Origin: Neobacillus endophyticus | GTDB lineage: Bacteria > Bacillota > Bacilli > Bacillales > Cytobacillaceae | DNA: 64,000 nucleotides | Direction: 5' to 3' | Assembly: GCF_013248975.1 (NCBI RefSeq) | Contig: NZ_JABRWH010000001.1 | Span: 3,802,001-3,866,000 of the forward strand | In this document: positions 1 through 8,624 of the stretch, piece by piece | Layout of the letters: each line of letters opens with the position of its first letter | How positions within the stretch are numbered: position 1 is the stretch's first letter | Translations under genes and position numbers: made by a program | The notes under the pieces: generated by a model | What the model saw: only the letters and a program-made list of their open reading frames with translations | The model's database searches: none | Told to the model about the DNA's origin: nothing

Positions 1-1367
1 ATTCGAGTTATCAGCTTAGCCAAAACGGAACCATGATCATGGTTCCGCAAAAAGATGCAGCTAACTTAGTTGTTACACTTGCTTCCAAGGGTTACCCACA
101 GAATAACACCATCAACTATGATGTGTTTAGTAATAACCTTTCTTTTGGTGCAACAGACCGTCAATATAATATACTTGAACGTCAGGCAATGCAAAACCAG
201 ATTGCAGATGTTTTGAAACGTGTAGATGGCATTAAAAATGCAAGTGTTATTTTAACATTACCTGATAATTCCGTTTTTGTTACTCAAGATAACCAGCAAA
301 AAGCCAGTGCTTCCGTTATGGTTGAGGTTGCACCGGGTACGCAGCTTGATTCTGGTCAGATACGTGCACTTTATACACTAGTTTCAAAAAGTGTTCCAAA
401 TTTGCCGATGTCAAATATCTCGATTATGAATCAGTATAGTGAGGAATTAACGACGGATTCTTCTAGTGATGGTAGTGATGGTAGTGATCAATCGGCATAT
501 ACTCAGCAGCAAAAAATTCAGCAACAGGAACAGAATGAAATTCAGCAAAATCTTCAAAGTTTATTATCGACTGTTCTTGGAACAAACAAGGTATATGTTC
601 AAACTTTTGTCAAAATGAATTTTGATAAAGTGAAAACAGAAGAGAAGCTAGTACAACCCGTTGATAAAAATAATAATGGAATTGTCATTAGTTCCGATAA
701 ATCTGCGATCTCTTCAAAGGGAGCCGGTTCAAGTGCCGGAGGTGTAGTGGGAACGGGATCAACAGATGTACCTGGATATACGGGGACGAGCTCTGGCGGT
801 AACAATACCTACGATGAAACACATGATATTGTGAACTATGAAGTTAATCATATTAATAATCAGATTGTAAAAAGTCCGTATCAAATTGATGATATTACGA
901 TTAACGTCGGTGTACAGCCAGATGCGAAAAATAATAAATTATCAAAGGCTACAGATGCTGCGATTCGAAATATTATCTCTAATACTGTACGTACAGCTCT
1001 TGGGCATCCAAATATGACCCAAAGTGATATTGACCAGCGCATTACGATTTTCCCACATACATTTGCTGACAATCAGCTTTCAGCTACTAGCGGTCAGCAG
1101 AATAATTGGCTGATGATCGGCGGTGCTATTGCTACTGGATTGTTATTAATTGGTGGAGTCATTTGGCTAATTGCGCGCAAACGTAAAAAAGATGAATTGG
1201 ATGAGGAAATCGAACCGTTATTATCATTTAAAAAGCCGGCTGAAGAAGCTGACTATTTTGCAGAGCAGGAAATAACGGTAGAAAAACAGTTGAAAAAATT
1301 GCTTGACCAAAGACCGGAAGATTTCTCTAAAGTAATTAGAACATGGCTGAATGATGAGGAGGTTTAA
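1..1367 (+). CDS. fliF: Flagellar MS-ring protein FliF (5' truncated by window edge)
   Basis: FliF forms the membrane-embedded MS ring on which the flagellar rotor and export gate are built. The reading frame is open from base 3, so the true start lies outside the window; about 454 residues are seen of a family usually near 530, so the first transmembrane helix is missing. A low-complexity Ser/Asp-Gly stretch and a Gly/Ser-rich stretch lie in the periplasmic part. The second transmembrane helix (WLMIGGAIATGLLLIGG) is followed by a basic anchor and the acidic FliG-binding tail ending in WLNDEEV. fliG starts 5 bases after the stop, as expected in the fla/che operon. Identification is secure from family knowledge and context. 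Confidence 0.97.
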   Translation, partial: SSYQLSQNGTMIMVPQKDAANLVVTLASKGYPQNNTINYDVFSNNLSFGATDRQYNILERQAMQNQIADVLKRVDGIKNASVILTLPDNSVFVTQDNQQKASASVMVEVAPGTQLDSGQIRALYTLVSKSVPNLPMSNISIMNQYSEELTTDSSSDGSDGSDQSAYTQQQKIQQQEQNEIQQNLQSLLSTVLGTNKVYVQTFVKMNFDKVKTEEKLVQPVDKNNNGIVISSDKSAISSKGAGSSAGGVVGTGSTDVPGYTGTSSGGNNTYDETHDIVNYEVNHINNQIVKSPYQIDDITINVGVQPDAKNNKLSKATDAAIRNIISNTVRTALGHPNMTQSDIDQRITIFPHTFADNQLSATSGQQNNWLMIGGAIATGLLLIGGVIWLIARKRKKDELDEEIEPLLSFKKPAEEADYFAEQEITVEKQLKKLLDQRPEDFSKVIRTWLNDEEV

Positions 1368-1372
1368 TTCCC

Positions 1373-2383
1373 ATGGCAACAGGATTAAAGTTAAATGGTA
1401 GACAAAAAGCGGCAATCTTGCTTATTTCTATGGGAAAGGAGGCTTCCTCAAAAGTCTTCAAACATTTGCAGGAAGAAGAGATTGATCAGCTTACACTTTC
1501 TATTGCAAGTATTCATAAAGTGGATACATCTGAGAAAGAAGAAGTCTTACAGGAATTTCATGACATGTGTATTGCTCAAGATTTCTTAGCGATGGGCGGT
1601 ATTAATTATGCACAGGATGTGTTGGAAAATGCACTTGGGAAGGATCGAGCAAATCAAATTATTCAGCGATTAACAACTCAGCTGCAAGTTAAACCATTTG
1701 ATTTTGCACGCCGAATTGATCCAATGCAAATCTATCATTTCTTACAAAATGAACATCCGCAAACCATTGCATTAGTTTTGGCGCACTTAGAGCAAGAGCA
1801 GGCATCCTTAATTCTATCTTCACTGCCTGGTGATCTTCAATCAGATGTGGCCAGAAGAATTGCCTTATTGGAACAAACCTCACCGGAAGTTATAAAAGAG
1901 GTTGAGCAAATCTTAGAGAAGAAACTTGCGACCACTATTCGTCAAGATTTCACTGTAGTGGGTGGTATCGATTCCATTGTAAGTATTCTTAATGGTGTGG
2001 ATCGCGGTACTGAGAAGAGCATTCTTGAGCATTTAGAAATGAATGATAAAGAACTAGTGGAAGAAATCAAAAAACGCATGTTTGTATTCGAGGATATTAT
2101 CAGTCTCGACCGCCGTGCGATCCAGCGTGTTATTCAAGAAGTTGAAAATCAAGATTTACTGCTATCCTTGAAAGCTGCAAGCCCAGAGGTCAAGAAAGTC
2201 ATTATGGAAAATATGTCCAAGCGCATGCAGGAAACATTCGAGGAAGAAATGCAATTTCTTGGGCCAGTCAGAGTCAAAGATGTCGAAGAAGCACAAGGAA
2301 GAATTGTTTCTGTTATTCGCCGCTTAGAGGATATGGGTGAGATTGTCATTTCTCGAGGTGGAACAGATGAATTCGTACTCTAA
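1373..2383 (+). CDS. fliG: Flagellar motor switch protein FliG
   Basis: Rotor protein that couples the MS ring to the C-ring and interacts with the stator. The product is 336 residues, normal length, with the conserved EHPQ motif at residues 127-130 and the charged C-terminal torque helix region (KKRMFVFEDI, DLLLSLKAA). The ATG at 1373 is preceded by GAGGAGG. Its 3' end overlaps the start of fliH. Its usual switch partners FliM and FliY are not encoded in this window, although in B. subtilis they lie in the same operon. Confidence 0.98.
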   Translation: MATGLKLNGRQKAAILLISMGKEASSKVFKHLQEEEIDQLTLSIASIHKVDTSEKEEVLQEFHDMCIAQDFLAMGGINYAQDVLENALGKDRANQIIQRLTTQLQVKPFDFARRIDPMQIYHFLQNEHPQTIALVLAHLEQEQASLILSSLPGDLQSDVARRIALLEQTSPEVIKEVEQILEKKLATTIRQDFTVVGGIDSIVSILNGVDRGTEKSILEHLEMNDKELVEEIKKRMFVFEDIISLDRRAIQRVIQEVENQDLLLSLKAASPEVKKVIMENMSKRMQETFEEEMQFLGPVRVKDVEEAQGRIVSVIRRLEDMGEIVISRGGTDEFVL

Positions 2384-3200
2384 AGTTTTCAAAGCATCTA
2401 ATGTATCCTTGCTCGATGACATTAAAGTGATCAGCAAACCTTATGTTCCAATGAAACAAGCGTTGAATCATGAAAATGGTTCTGATAGTCACCAGGAATA
2501 CCAGGGTGATAACAATTTAAATGAGTATCAAATTATTCAAGAAGCTAATGAAACAGCTAAATCCATTATTGAAAAGGCCGAACAGGATGCACATTCAATG
2601 GAAGAGGCTGCATCTGAGAAAATAAATCTATGGTGGGAAGATAATCACCAAAAACTGGCGGCTATCTCCCAAGAAGCCAAAGAAGCAGGCTATCAAGAGG
2701 GGATAGAAATCGGCAAACAAGAAGCTATTCAACAAATTAGACAAGAATATGAAGAAAAACTAAACCAGGCAAATCAGCTTCTTAACCAAGCATATGAACA
2801 AAAAGCAGCAATCATATCAGAAGCCGAACCGTTTCTTATTGAATTAAGTACGGTGATTGCCTCGCAAATCATCAAGCAGGAACTTTCCGAACATCCAGAC
2901 AAATTTGTCGATTTAGTCAAGCAGCATATTCTTCGTTTTAAAGAAAAAGAGTATATAACCGTCTGCGTTCATCCGGATGATTTTGATTTTATTCAAGGAC
3001 AAAGGGCCCATCTAATTTCAGTTGTAAATGGTGAGACAGAGTTTAAAATCTTGCCTGATCACTCAGTATCTCCAAAAGGATGCGTGATTAGAACTGCTTA
3101 TGGAAGCGTGGATGCCCGAATTGATACTCAGATTGAAGAAATTAAAAAAGTAATTCTAGAGGCGAGAGGCAGGGAGCAGGAAAGTGATATTATCAACTGA
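2367..3200 (+). CDS. fliH: Flagellar assembly protein FliH
   Basis: Negative regulator and tether of the export ATPase FliI. The product is 277 residues with a long Glu/Gln/Ala-rich coiled coil in the middle (about residues 60-155) and the C-terminal domain typical of FliH/YscL. I chose the ATG at 2367, preceded by GAGGTGG at 5 bases, over an in-frame upstream ATG at 2337 deep inside fliG. The gene therefore overlaps fliG by 17 bases, and its end overlaps fliI by 17 bases. Such overlaps suggest translational coupling of the export ATPase complex. Confidence 0.93.
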   Translation: MNSYSKVFKASNVSLLDDIKVISKPYVPMKQALNHENGSDSHQEYQGDNNLNEYQIIQEANETAKSIIEKAEQDAHSMEEAASEKINLWWEDNHQKLAAISQEAKEAGYQEGIEIGKQEAIQQIRQEYEEKLNQANQLLNQAYEQKAAIISEAEPFLIELSTVIASQIIKQELSEHPDKFVDLVKQHILRFKEKEYITVCVHPDDFDFIQGQRAHLISVVNGETEFKILPDHSVSPKGCVIRTAYGSVDARIDTQIEEIKKVILEARGREQESDIIN

Positions 3201-4506
3201 CCATTATGTTAAGCTTATTCGCAATATAGACCCCGTAAGAGTTAATGGTAAAATCACTCAAATTATTGGCTTGACGATTGAGTCCCAAGGCCCTGACGTG
3301 CGGATAGGAGAACTATGCTCGATCTATCCTGCACAATCTCAAGTTCCCATTCAAGCAGAAGTAGTTGGCATAAGAGAAAATAAAGTATTGCTCATGCCAC
3401 TTGGAGAAGTACGTTCCATTGGACCTGGCTGCGATGTAGTTGCAAGCGGTAAACCAATGATGGTCAAAGCCGGCCCGCAATTATTAGGCAGAGTTCTAGA
3501 TGGATTGGGCCAGCCAATTGACGGAAAACCATTGCCTATGGGTTTGGAAGAGGTACCTGCCTATTCAAACCCGCCAAATCCATTAAGCCGGCCAAGAATT
3601 CATTCTCCATTAAGTGTGGGAGTGCGGACAATTGATGGCTTACTTACAATGGGAAAGGGACAAAGGGTTGGGATTTTCGCCGGTAGTGGTGTGGGGAAAA
3701 GTACTCTCTTAGGTATGATTTCCCGTAATACATCTGCTGATGTAAACGTGATCGCCTTAATTGGGGAAAGGGGACGTGAAGTTCTTGACTTCTTGGAACA
3801 AAATCTTGGTGAAGAAGGATTAAAGAAGTCTGTGGTCATTGTGGCAACATCAGATCAACCGGCATTAATCCGGATTAAAGGAGCATTAACAGCAACATCT
3901 ATTGCTGAATATTTTCGTGACCAGGGGAAAAATGTCCTTCTTGTAATGGATTCTGTTACACGTTTCGCCATGGCGCAGCGCGAGATCGGATTAGCCATTG
4001 GAGAACCACCTACAACCAAAGGTTATACTCCTTCAGTATTTGCGATGCTTCCACAGCTTTTGGAACGAGCGGGTACAGGCCCTAAAGGTTCGATATCGGC
4101 GATTTACACAGTACTGGTTGATGGTGATGATATGAATGAGCCAATCGCAGACGCAGTACGTGGGATATTGGATGGACACATTGTTCTAAACCGGGGCATT
4201 GCTGGTAAAGGGATATTCCCGGCGATAGACGTATTAAACAGTGCAAGCCGTGTTATGACGGAAATTACATCAGAGGAACATCAAAATGCAGCTCGAACTT
4301 TTAAACAATTAATGTCCTCTTACAATGAAGCAGAGGATTTGATCAATATTGGGGCCTATAAAAAAGGTTCGAATAGAGAAATAGATGCAGCCATTCGATT
4401 AAAACCAATTATGGATAATTTTTTACACCAAGGTATTTATGAAAGTTCCCAGCTAGAAGAAGCACATAATTTCTTAACTTCACAATTTGGAGCGATGTTG
4501 CGATGA
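3184..4506 (+). CDS. fliI: Flagellum-specific ATPase FliI
   Basis: ATPase of the flagellar type III export apparatus, which unloads substrates from chaperones. The product is 440 residues. The Walker A motif AGSGVGKST lies at 166-174, followed by the F1-beta-like core with GERGREV and DSVTRFA. The start is GTG at 3184, inside the end of fliH, with GGGAG upstream. The stop overlaps the start of fliJ by 4 bases (ATGA). Nothing unusual in the catalytic core. Confidence 0.97.
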   Translation: MILSTDHYVKLIRNIDPVRVNGKITQIIGLTIESQGPDVRIGELCSIYPAQSQVPIQAEVVGIRENKVLLMPLGEVRSIGPGCDVVASGKPMMVKAGPQLLGRVLDGLGQPIDGKPLPMGLEEVPAYSNPPNPLSRPRIHSPLSVGVRTIDGLLTMGKGQRVGIFAGSGVGKSTLLGMISRNTSADVNVIALIGERGREVLDFLEQNLGEEGLKKSVVIVATSDQPALIRIKGALTATSIAEYFRDQGKNVLLVMDSVTRFAMAQREIGLAIGEPPTTKGYTPSVFAMLPQLLERAGTGPKGSISAIYTVLVDGDDMNEPIADAVRGILDGHIVLNRGIAGKGIFPAIDVLNSASRVMTEITSEEHQNAARTFKQLMSSYNEAEDLINIGAYKKGSNREIDAAIRLKPIMDNFLHQGIYESSQLEEAHNFLTSQFGAMLR

Positions 4507-4937
4507 AATTTCAGTTTTCCTTTCAAAAAGTCCTCGACTTTAAAGAAAAAGAAAAAGAAGCTGCCGAACAAGAATTCGGAACAATCAGAACGATAGCAAT
4601 GGAATTAGAAGAAAAAATGGGAAATTTAGAGCAGGTAAAGGAAAACGCTTTTACTCAATATAATCATGTTGATCGAAAAACTATCTGGGAAATGATCGAA
4701 TTTCAGCAAGAAATCGAACATATAAACAAACGAATGAAAGAATTGGCGCATCAATCCCAACAAGTTCATCAACAAGTTGAACAGAAGCAACAAGTTTTAA
4801 TTGAAAAAACGCAGGAAGCGAAAATGTGGAATCAATGGAAGTCCAAATCTCTAGCTATATTTCAAAGACAAATGGAGCAAAAGGAACAAGCCATGCTTGA
4901 TGAAATGGCTGTTTTACGCTATGCCAGAAAAATTTGA
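4503..4937 (+). CDS. fliJ: Flagellar export chaperone FliJ
   Basis: Small coiled-coil protein of the export apparatus that links FliI to FlhA and carries chaperones. The 144 residues are almost wholly charged heptad-like helix (many Glu, Lys, Gln), which matches FliJ length and character. It overlaps fliI by 4 bases. In B. subtilis the next genes would be ylxF, fliK, flgD and flgE; here a 217-base gap with a likely terminator follows and the next gene is fliO. Confidence 0.9.
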   Translation: MKFQFSFQKVLDFKEKEKEAAEQEFGTIRTIAMELEEKMGNLEQVKENAFTQYNHVDRKTIWEMIEFQQEIEHINKRMKELAHQSQQVHQQVEQKQQVLIEKTQEAKMWNQWKSKSLAIFQRQMEQKEQAMLDEMAVLRYARKI

Positions 4938-4939
4938 TA

Positions 4940-4959
4940 ATCAAAATTTTGATTTTTTT
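4940..4959 (+). terminator. Possible terminator after fliJ
   Basis: The 14-base palindrome ATCAAAATTTTGAT is followed by a run of T. It begins 2 bases after the fliJ stop. The stem is AT-only, so termination may be partial. A second stem (ACTTTTT/AAAAAGT, about 4991-5008) follows in the same gap. Confidence 0.45.
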
Positions 4960-5077
4960 GATAGGTTTTTTTCCATAAATATATACTGCACTTTTTGATG
5001 AAAAAGTAGTATATTTGTAAATGTCCCGATCAAAAAGATTAGAATCATTGCTTAAGTGATTCGATGGACAAACATAC

Positions 5078-5106
5078 TTGATATATTTAATTATGATGCT
5101 TTTAAA
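5078..5106 (+). promoter_or_regulatory. Weak sigma-A-like promoter candidate before fliO
   Basis: TTGATA at 5078-5083 is followed after 17 bases by TTTAAA at 5101-5106, a modest match to sigma-A boxes. It lies in the unusual fliJ-fliO gap and could give the second half of the operon its own promoter. This is an inference from weak boxes only. Confidence 0.25.
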
Positions 5107-5154
5107 TTTAAGCATAATGAAAAAATAGAACTAACTCCAAGGAAGGAGACCGCC

Positions 5155-5712
5155 ATGAAACGTTTCATGTCATTATCTGTATTATTATTTTTGATATTTT
5201 CCTTTCAACCCTCTATATATGCCGCGGGTTCATCAGGAGAACCCTCTGTCTATGACTCGATCCATAAAAGTGTGAAACAAACAGTACAAACAAAAGCACC
5301 TGTAACGGATCAGCAATCTTCATCAATTCTTCCCTTATTTTTCAAATTTATAGTTTGTTTTGTATTAGTTGTTGGCTTATTGTTATTAGTCCTGCGTTTT
5401 CTTTCAAAACGGAATCGGTTATTGCCATCTAGCGGACCTATCCTTACTTTAGGCGGTCACAGTCTTGGCAATAATAAATCACTGCAAATTATGCTGATCG
5501 GCCAGACGATCTATATCATTGGAGTTGGTGATAGTATTAATTTGATTCGTACTGTTTCTCAAGGTGAGGAATATCAGCATCTATTGGAAAGCTTTGAAAA
5601 TCAAGGTGAAGGTGTCACGCAAAAGTGGCTGCCAGTGGATACGAAAAAAGTTTGGAATTCCGTATTTCGTAAGCATATGCAAAATATGCATCAAGAAAAT
5701 GGAGAGGAGTAA
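5155..5712 (+). CDS. fliO: Flagellar biosynthesis protein FliO (FliZ of B. subtilis)
   Basis: Membrane chaperone for assembly of the FliP pore of the flagellar export gate. The start at 5155 follows GGAAGGAG. The 185-residue product has a signal peptide (residues 1 to about 22), a short extracytoplasmic segment, one transmembrane helix at about 60-80 and a cytoplasmic FliO domain with the family-typical LGGHSLGNNKSLQI stretch. It overlaps fliP by one base. In B. subtilis it follows cheY; here it follows fliJ after a gap. Confidence 0.88.
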   Translation: MKRFMSLSVLLFLIFSFQPSIYAAGSSGEPSVYDSIHKSVKQTVQTKAPVTDQQSSSILPLFFKFIVCFVLVVGLLLLVLRFLSKRNRLLPSSGPILTLGGHSLGNNKSLQIMLIGQTIYIIGVGDSINLIRTVSQGEEYQHLLESFENQGEGVTQKWLPVDTKKVWNSVFRKHMQNMHQENGEE

Positions 5713-6464
5713 TGACTATGCTGAGAAAATTGGCTTTACTCGTTCCTCTTCTGACACTTGGATTCTTTTCAGTTGCACACGCGGCAACACCTACTGATAC
5801 CATTTTACCTGGGATTAATCTTGGCTCAAGTGATCCAAACAGTGTATCAAATACTTTGCGTATTATTCTATTAATTACGGTATTGTCGATTGCACCTGCG
5901 ATTCTTGTTTTAATGACATGCTTTACCAGGATTATTATCGTTTTAGGATTCGTCCGTAATGCATTAGGAACTCAATCAATACCACCTAACCAAGTCATGA
6001 TTGGACTAGCATTGTTTTTGACTCTTTTCGTCATGGGTCCCACTTTTTCAAAGGTTAATGATAATGCTTTTCAGCCGTTTATGGCAGGCAAAATTACACA
6101 ACAGCAGGCTTATAAAGCTGCAACTGATCCGATGAAGGAATTTATGGCTAAACAAACAAGGGAGAAAGACCTGGCCCTGTTTCTGGATTATGCGAAAATT
6201 AAGCAGCCAAAAGAGGTAACGGATATTCCTTTAAGAGCACTTGTTCCAGCCTATACAATCAGTGAATTAAAAACAGCCTTTCAAATGGGTTTCATGATCT
6301 TTATCCCGTTTCTAGTCATTGATATGATTGTTTCCAGCGTATTGATGTCAATGGGGATGATGATGCTGCCTCCAGTTATGATTTCACTGCCATTTAAGAT
6401 TTTGTTATTTATTCTAGTAGATGGCTGGGATTTAATTATTAAATCATTGCTCATGAGCTTCTAA
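5712..6464 (+). CDS. fliP: Flagellar export gate protein FliP
   Basis: Core pore subunit of the type III export gate. The product has 250 residues: a signal peptide ending near VAHA, then four membrane helices, with the conserved loop MTCFTRIIIVLGFVRNALG and the PFLVIDMIVSS motif. The ATG at 5712 follows GGAGAGGAG. fliQ follows after 17 bases. Confidence 0.97.
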   Translation: MTMLRKLALLVPLLTLGFFSVAHAATPTDTILPGINLGSSDPNSVSNTLRIILLITVLSIAPAILVLMTCFTRIIIVLGFVRNALGTQSIPPNQVMIGLALFLTLFVMGPTFSKVNDNAFQPFMAGKITQQQAYKAATDPMKEFMAKQTREKDLALFLDYAKIKQPKEVTDIPLRALVPAYTISELKTAFQMGFMIFIPFLVIDMIVSSVLMSMGMMMLPPVMISLPFKILLFILVDGWDLIIKSLLMSF

Positions 6465-6481
6465 AGAAGGGATGGATAGAG

Positions 6482-6751
6482 TTGACTCCTGAAATGATCG
6501 TACGGATTGCTCAGCAATCCGTGTATACCATCTTTATCGTGGTCGCGCCGATTGCCGGTGTTGCATTAGTTGTTGGACTTTTAGTCAGTATTTTTCAAGC
6601 TACTACACAAATTCAGGAACAAACCCTTTCGTTTGTTCCGAAAATCGTAGCAGTACTGCTTACATTATTATTTTTGGGTGCGTGGATGCTGCAGCATGTT
6701 GTAAGTTTTACCCAGGATTTATTGGGAAACCTCTCTCAATATATAGGGTAG
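6482..6751 (+). CDS. fliQ: Flagellar export gate protein FliQ
   Basis: Two-helix membrane subunit of the export gate, packing around FliP/FliR. The product is 89 residues, the standard length, with two hydrophobic helices around an ATTQIQEQTLSFVPKI loop typical of FliQ. I keep the TTG start at 6482 because the resulting N-terminus (MTPEMIVRIAQ) matches the family pattern; an ATG four codons later is the alternative. fliR follows directly. Confidence 0.95.
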   Translation: MTPEMIVRIAQQSVYTIFIVVAPIAGVALVVGLLVSIFQATTQIQEQTLSFVPKIVAVLLTLLFLGAWMLQHVVSFTQDLLGNLSQYIG

Positions 6752-6760
6752 GTGATGGAG

Positions 6761-7531
6761 ATGGACGCAGCAACATGGTTTACGTTTTTATTAGTTTTTG
6801 TCCGAATCGCTACATTTATTCTAGTAGCCCCTGTTATTTCAGGTCGCCAAATACCTGCACCATTAAAAATTGGATTAAGCTTCATGTTAGCTGTACTTTG
6901 TACGGGTGTATTAAAGGAACAGATTCAGACCGTATCTACAGATATGATGATCTTTTTAACATTAAAAGAGTTTTTTGTCGGCATTGTATTAGGATTAGTG
7001 GCAAACATCATGCTTTATTCAGTTCAATTCGCAGGATCGTTAATAGACTTGCAAACAGGATTTTCAATGGCGACTCTTTTTGATCCAACTTTTAATACGA
7101 ATACGCAGCTGACAGGAAGACTGAAAAATATTTTAGCTATCTTATTTTTCTTCTCAACGGATGCGCATCACCTGTTGTTTCAAGGCGTTTTAGCCAGCTT
7201 TGACTGGGTATCATTGAAAGCTTCTGTTCCAGCATGGATGGATGGCCGGATATCCACTTTCTTTTTAGTGTGTCTCAAACAGATGTTTATGGTCGGATTT
7301 ATGATGGCCGCACCGATTATCGGAACACTTTTCGTTGTGGACGTTTCATTTGGGATTATTGCCAGAACTGTACCGCAAATGAATATCTTTGCTGTTGCTC
7401 CACCACTTAAAATCATGCTGTATTTTTTGGTTTATATTTTAGTGTTACCAGGATTCTTTTATCTCTTAAAGGTTCTTTTTGAAAATATGTTTGATTCGAT
7501 GGATTCTATTTTGAAAATAATGGGGGGTTAA
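6761..7531 (+). CDS. fliR: Flagellar export gate protein FliR
   Basis: Integral membrane gate subunit that completes the FliPQR pore. The product is about 256 residues with six hydrophobic helices and the conserved VGLVANIMLYSVQFAG-like region. Possible starts are GTG 6752, ATG 6755 and ATG 6761. I favour 6761 because AGGTGA sits 5 bases upstream of it. The gene ends one base before flhB. Confidence 0.94.
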   Translation: MDAATWFTFLLVFVRIATFILVAPVISGRQIPAPLKIGLSFMLAVLCTGVLKEQIQTVSTDMMIFLTLKEFFVGIVLGLVANIMLYSVQFAGSLIDLQTGFSMATLFDPTFNTNTQLTGRLKNILAILFFFSTDAHHLLFQGVLASFDWVSLKASVPAWMDGRISTFFLVCLKQMFMVGFMMAAPIIGTLFVVDVSFGIIARTVPQMNIFAVAPPLKIMLYFLVYILVLPGFFYLLKVLFENMFDSMDSILKIMGG

Positions 7532-7532
7532 G

Positions 7533-8624
7533 ATGCTTCGGTTTGATCTGCAATTCTTTTCTGGAGAAAAAACGGAAAAAGCTACTCCTCAAAAAAGACG
7601 GGATGCAAGAAAAAAAGGGCAGGTCGCTAAGAGCCCGGAAGTATCTTCAGCCCTTACATTACTCCTTTCATTTTCTTTCTTATTAATTGGTGGAAAGAAT
7701 TTAGTGGCAGGGTGTTTTAATATTTTCATTCATTGCTTTCAGGATTATTTACGCTGGGATGTAACGATTAAAAACACCCAGGTTTTATATAAAGAATTAT
7801 TAATTGAATCTGCACAATTAATTGCACCTTTCTTTGCAATCGTTGTAGCAGCAGGACTAATCGCAAACTTTGCTCAAGTCGGTTTTATGATTAATCCTGA
7901 AGGTTTGAAAATGAAGTTTAGTAAAATTAATCCACTGCAAGGTGCGAAAAATATTTTTTCTTTCCGCACTGTGGTGGAATTAATTAAATCTATCTTGAAA
8001 ATAAGCGTAACTTCCACAGTTGTTTTTTTGATCATTTGGAATCAAAGAGGTCAATTGGTGTCACTTGGTGAAAAAAACATCTGGGATACTGCGAGTTTTA
8101 TCGGTTCTTTAATTCTTCAAATTGGAGTTTCCGCTTCCGGATGTTTAATCGTTTTGGCAGCAGCTGATTATTTTTATCAAAAATTTGAATATGAGAAAAA
8201 GCTGCGGATGTCTAAACAAGAAATCAAGGAAGAATTTAAAAAGATGGAAGGCGATCCGCACATTAAAGGAAAAAGGAAAGCCAAGCAGCGTGAACTGGCA
8301 ATGAAGCGGATGATGCAGGAAGTTCCTAAAGCTGACGTTGTAATTACGAACCCAACTCACTTTGCAGTGGCCATCCGCTATGATATAAACACAATGGATG
8401 CCCCGCTGGTGATTGCTAAAGGGCAGGATCATGTTGCTTTAAAAATAAAAGAAATTGCTAAACAAAATAAAATTATGACAGTAGAAAATCGGCCATTGGC
8501 GCGTGCTTTATTTGCTTCTGTAGAAATAGGAGAGACAATTCCCGAAGAATTGTTCAATGCAGTAGGAGAGATTTTAGCTTATGTGTACTATCAGGAAGGC
8601 CGGTATAAGGGGATGATGACATGA
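7533..8624 (+). CDS. flhB: Flagellar export switch protein FlhB
   Basis: Export-gate protein whose cytoplasmic domain self-cleaves to switch substrate from hook to filament. The product has 363 residues: a basic N-terminus (GEKTEKATPQKRRDARKKGQ), four membrane helices, and a cytoplasmic domain with the autocleavage motif NPTH at residues 273-276. The stop overlaps flhA by 4 bases. All signature parts are intact. Confidence 0.97.
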   Translation: MLRFDLQFFSGEKTEKATPQKRRDARKKGQVAKSPEVSSALTLLLSFSFLLIGGKNLVAGCFNIFIHCFQDYLRWDVTIKNTQVLYKELLIESAQLIAPFFAIVVAAGLIANFAQVGFMINPEGLKMKFSKINPLQGAKNIFSFRTVVELIKSILKISVTSTVVFLIIWNQRGQLVSLGEKNIWDTASFIGSLILQIGVSASGCLIVLAAADYFYQKFEYEKKLRMSKQEIKEEFKKMEGDPHIKGKRKAKQRELAMKRMMQEVPKADVVITNPTHFAVAIRYDINTMDAPLVIAKGQDHVALKIKEIAKQNKIMTVENRPLARALFASVEIGETIPEELFNAVGEILAYVYYQEGRYKGMMT

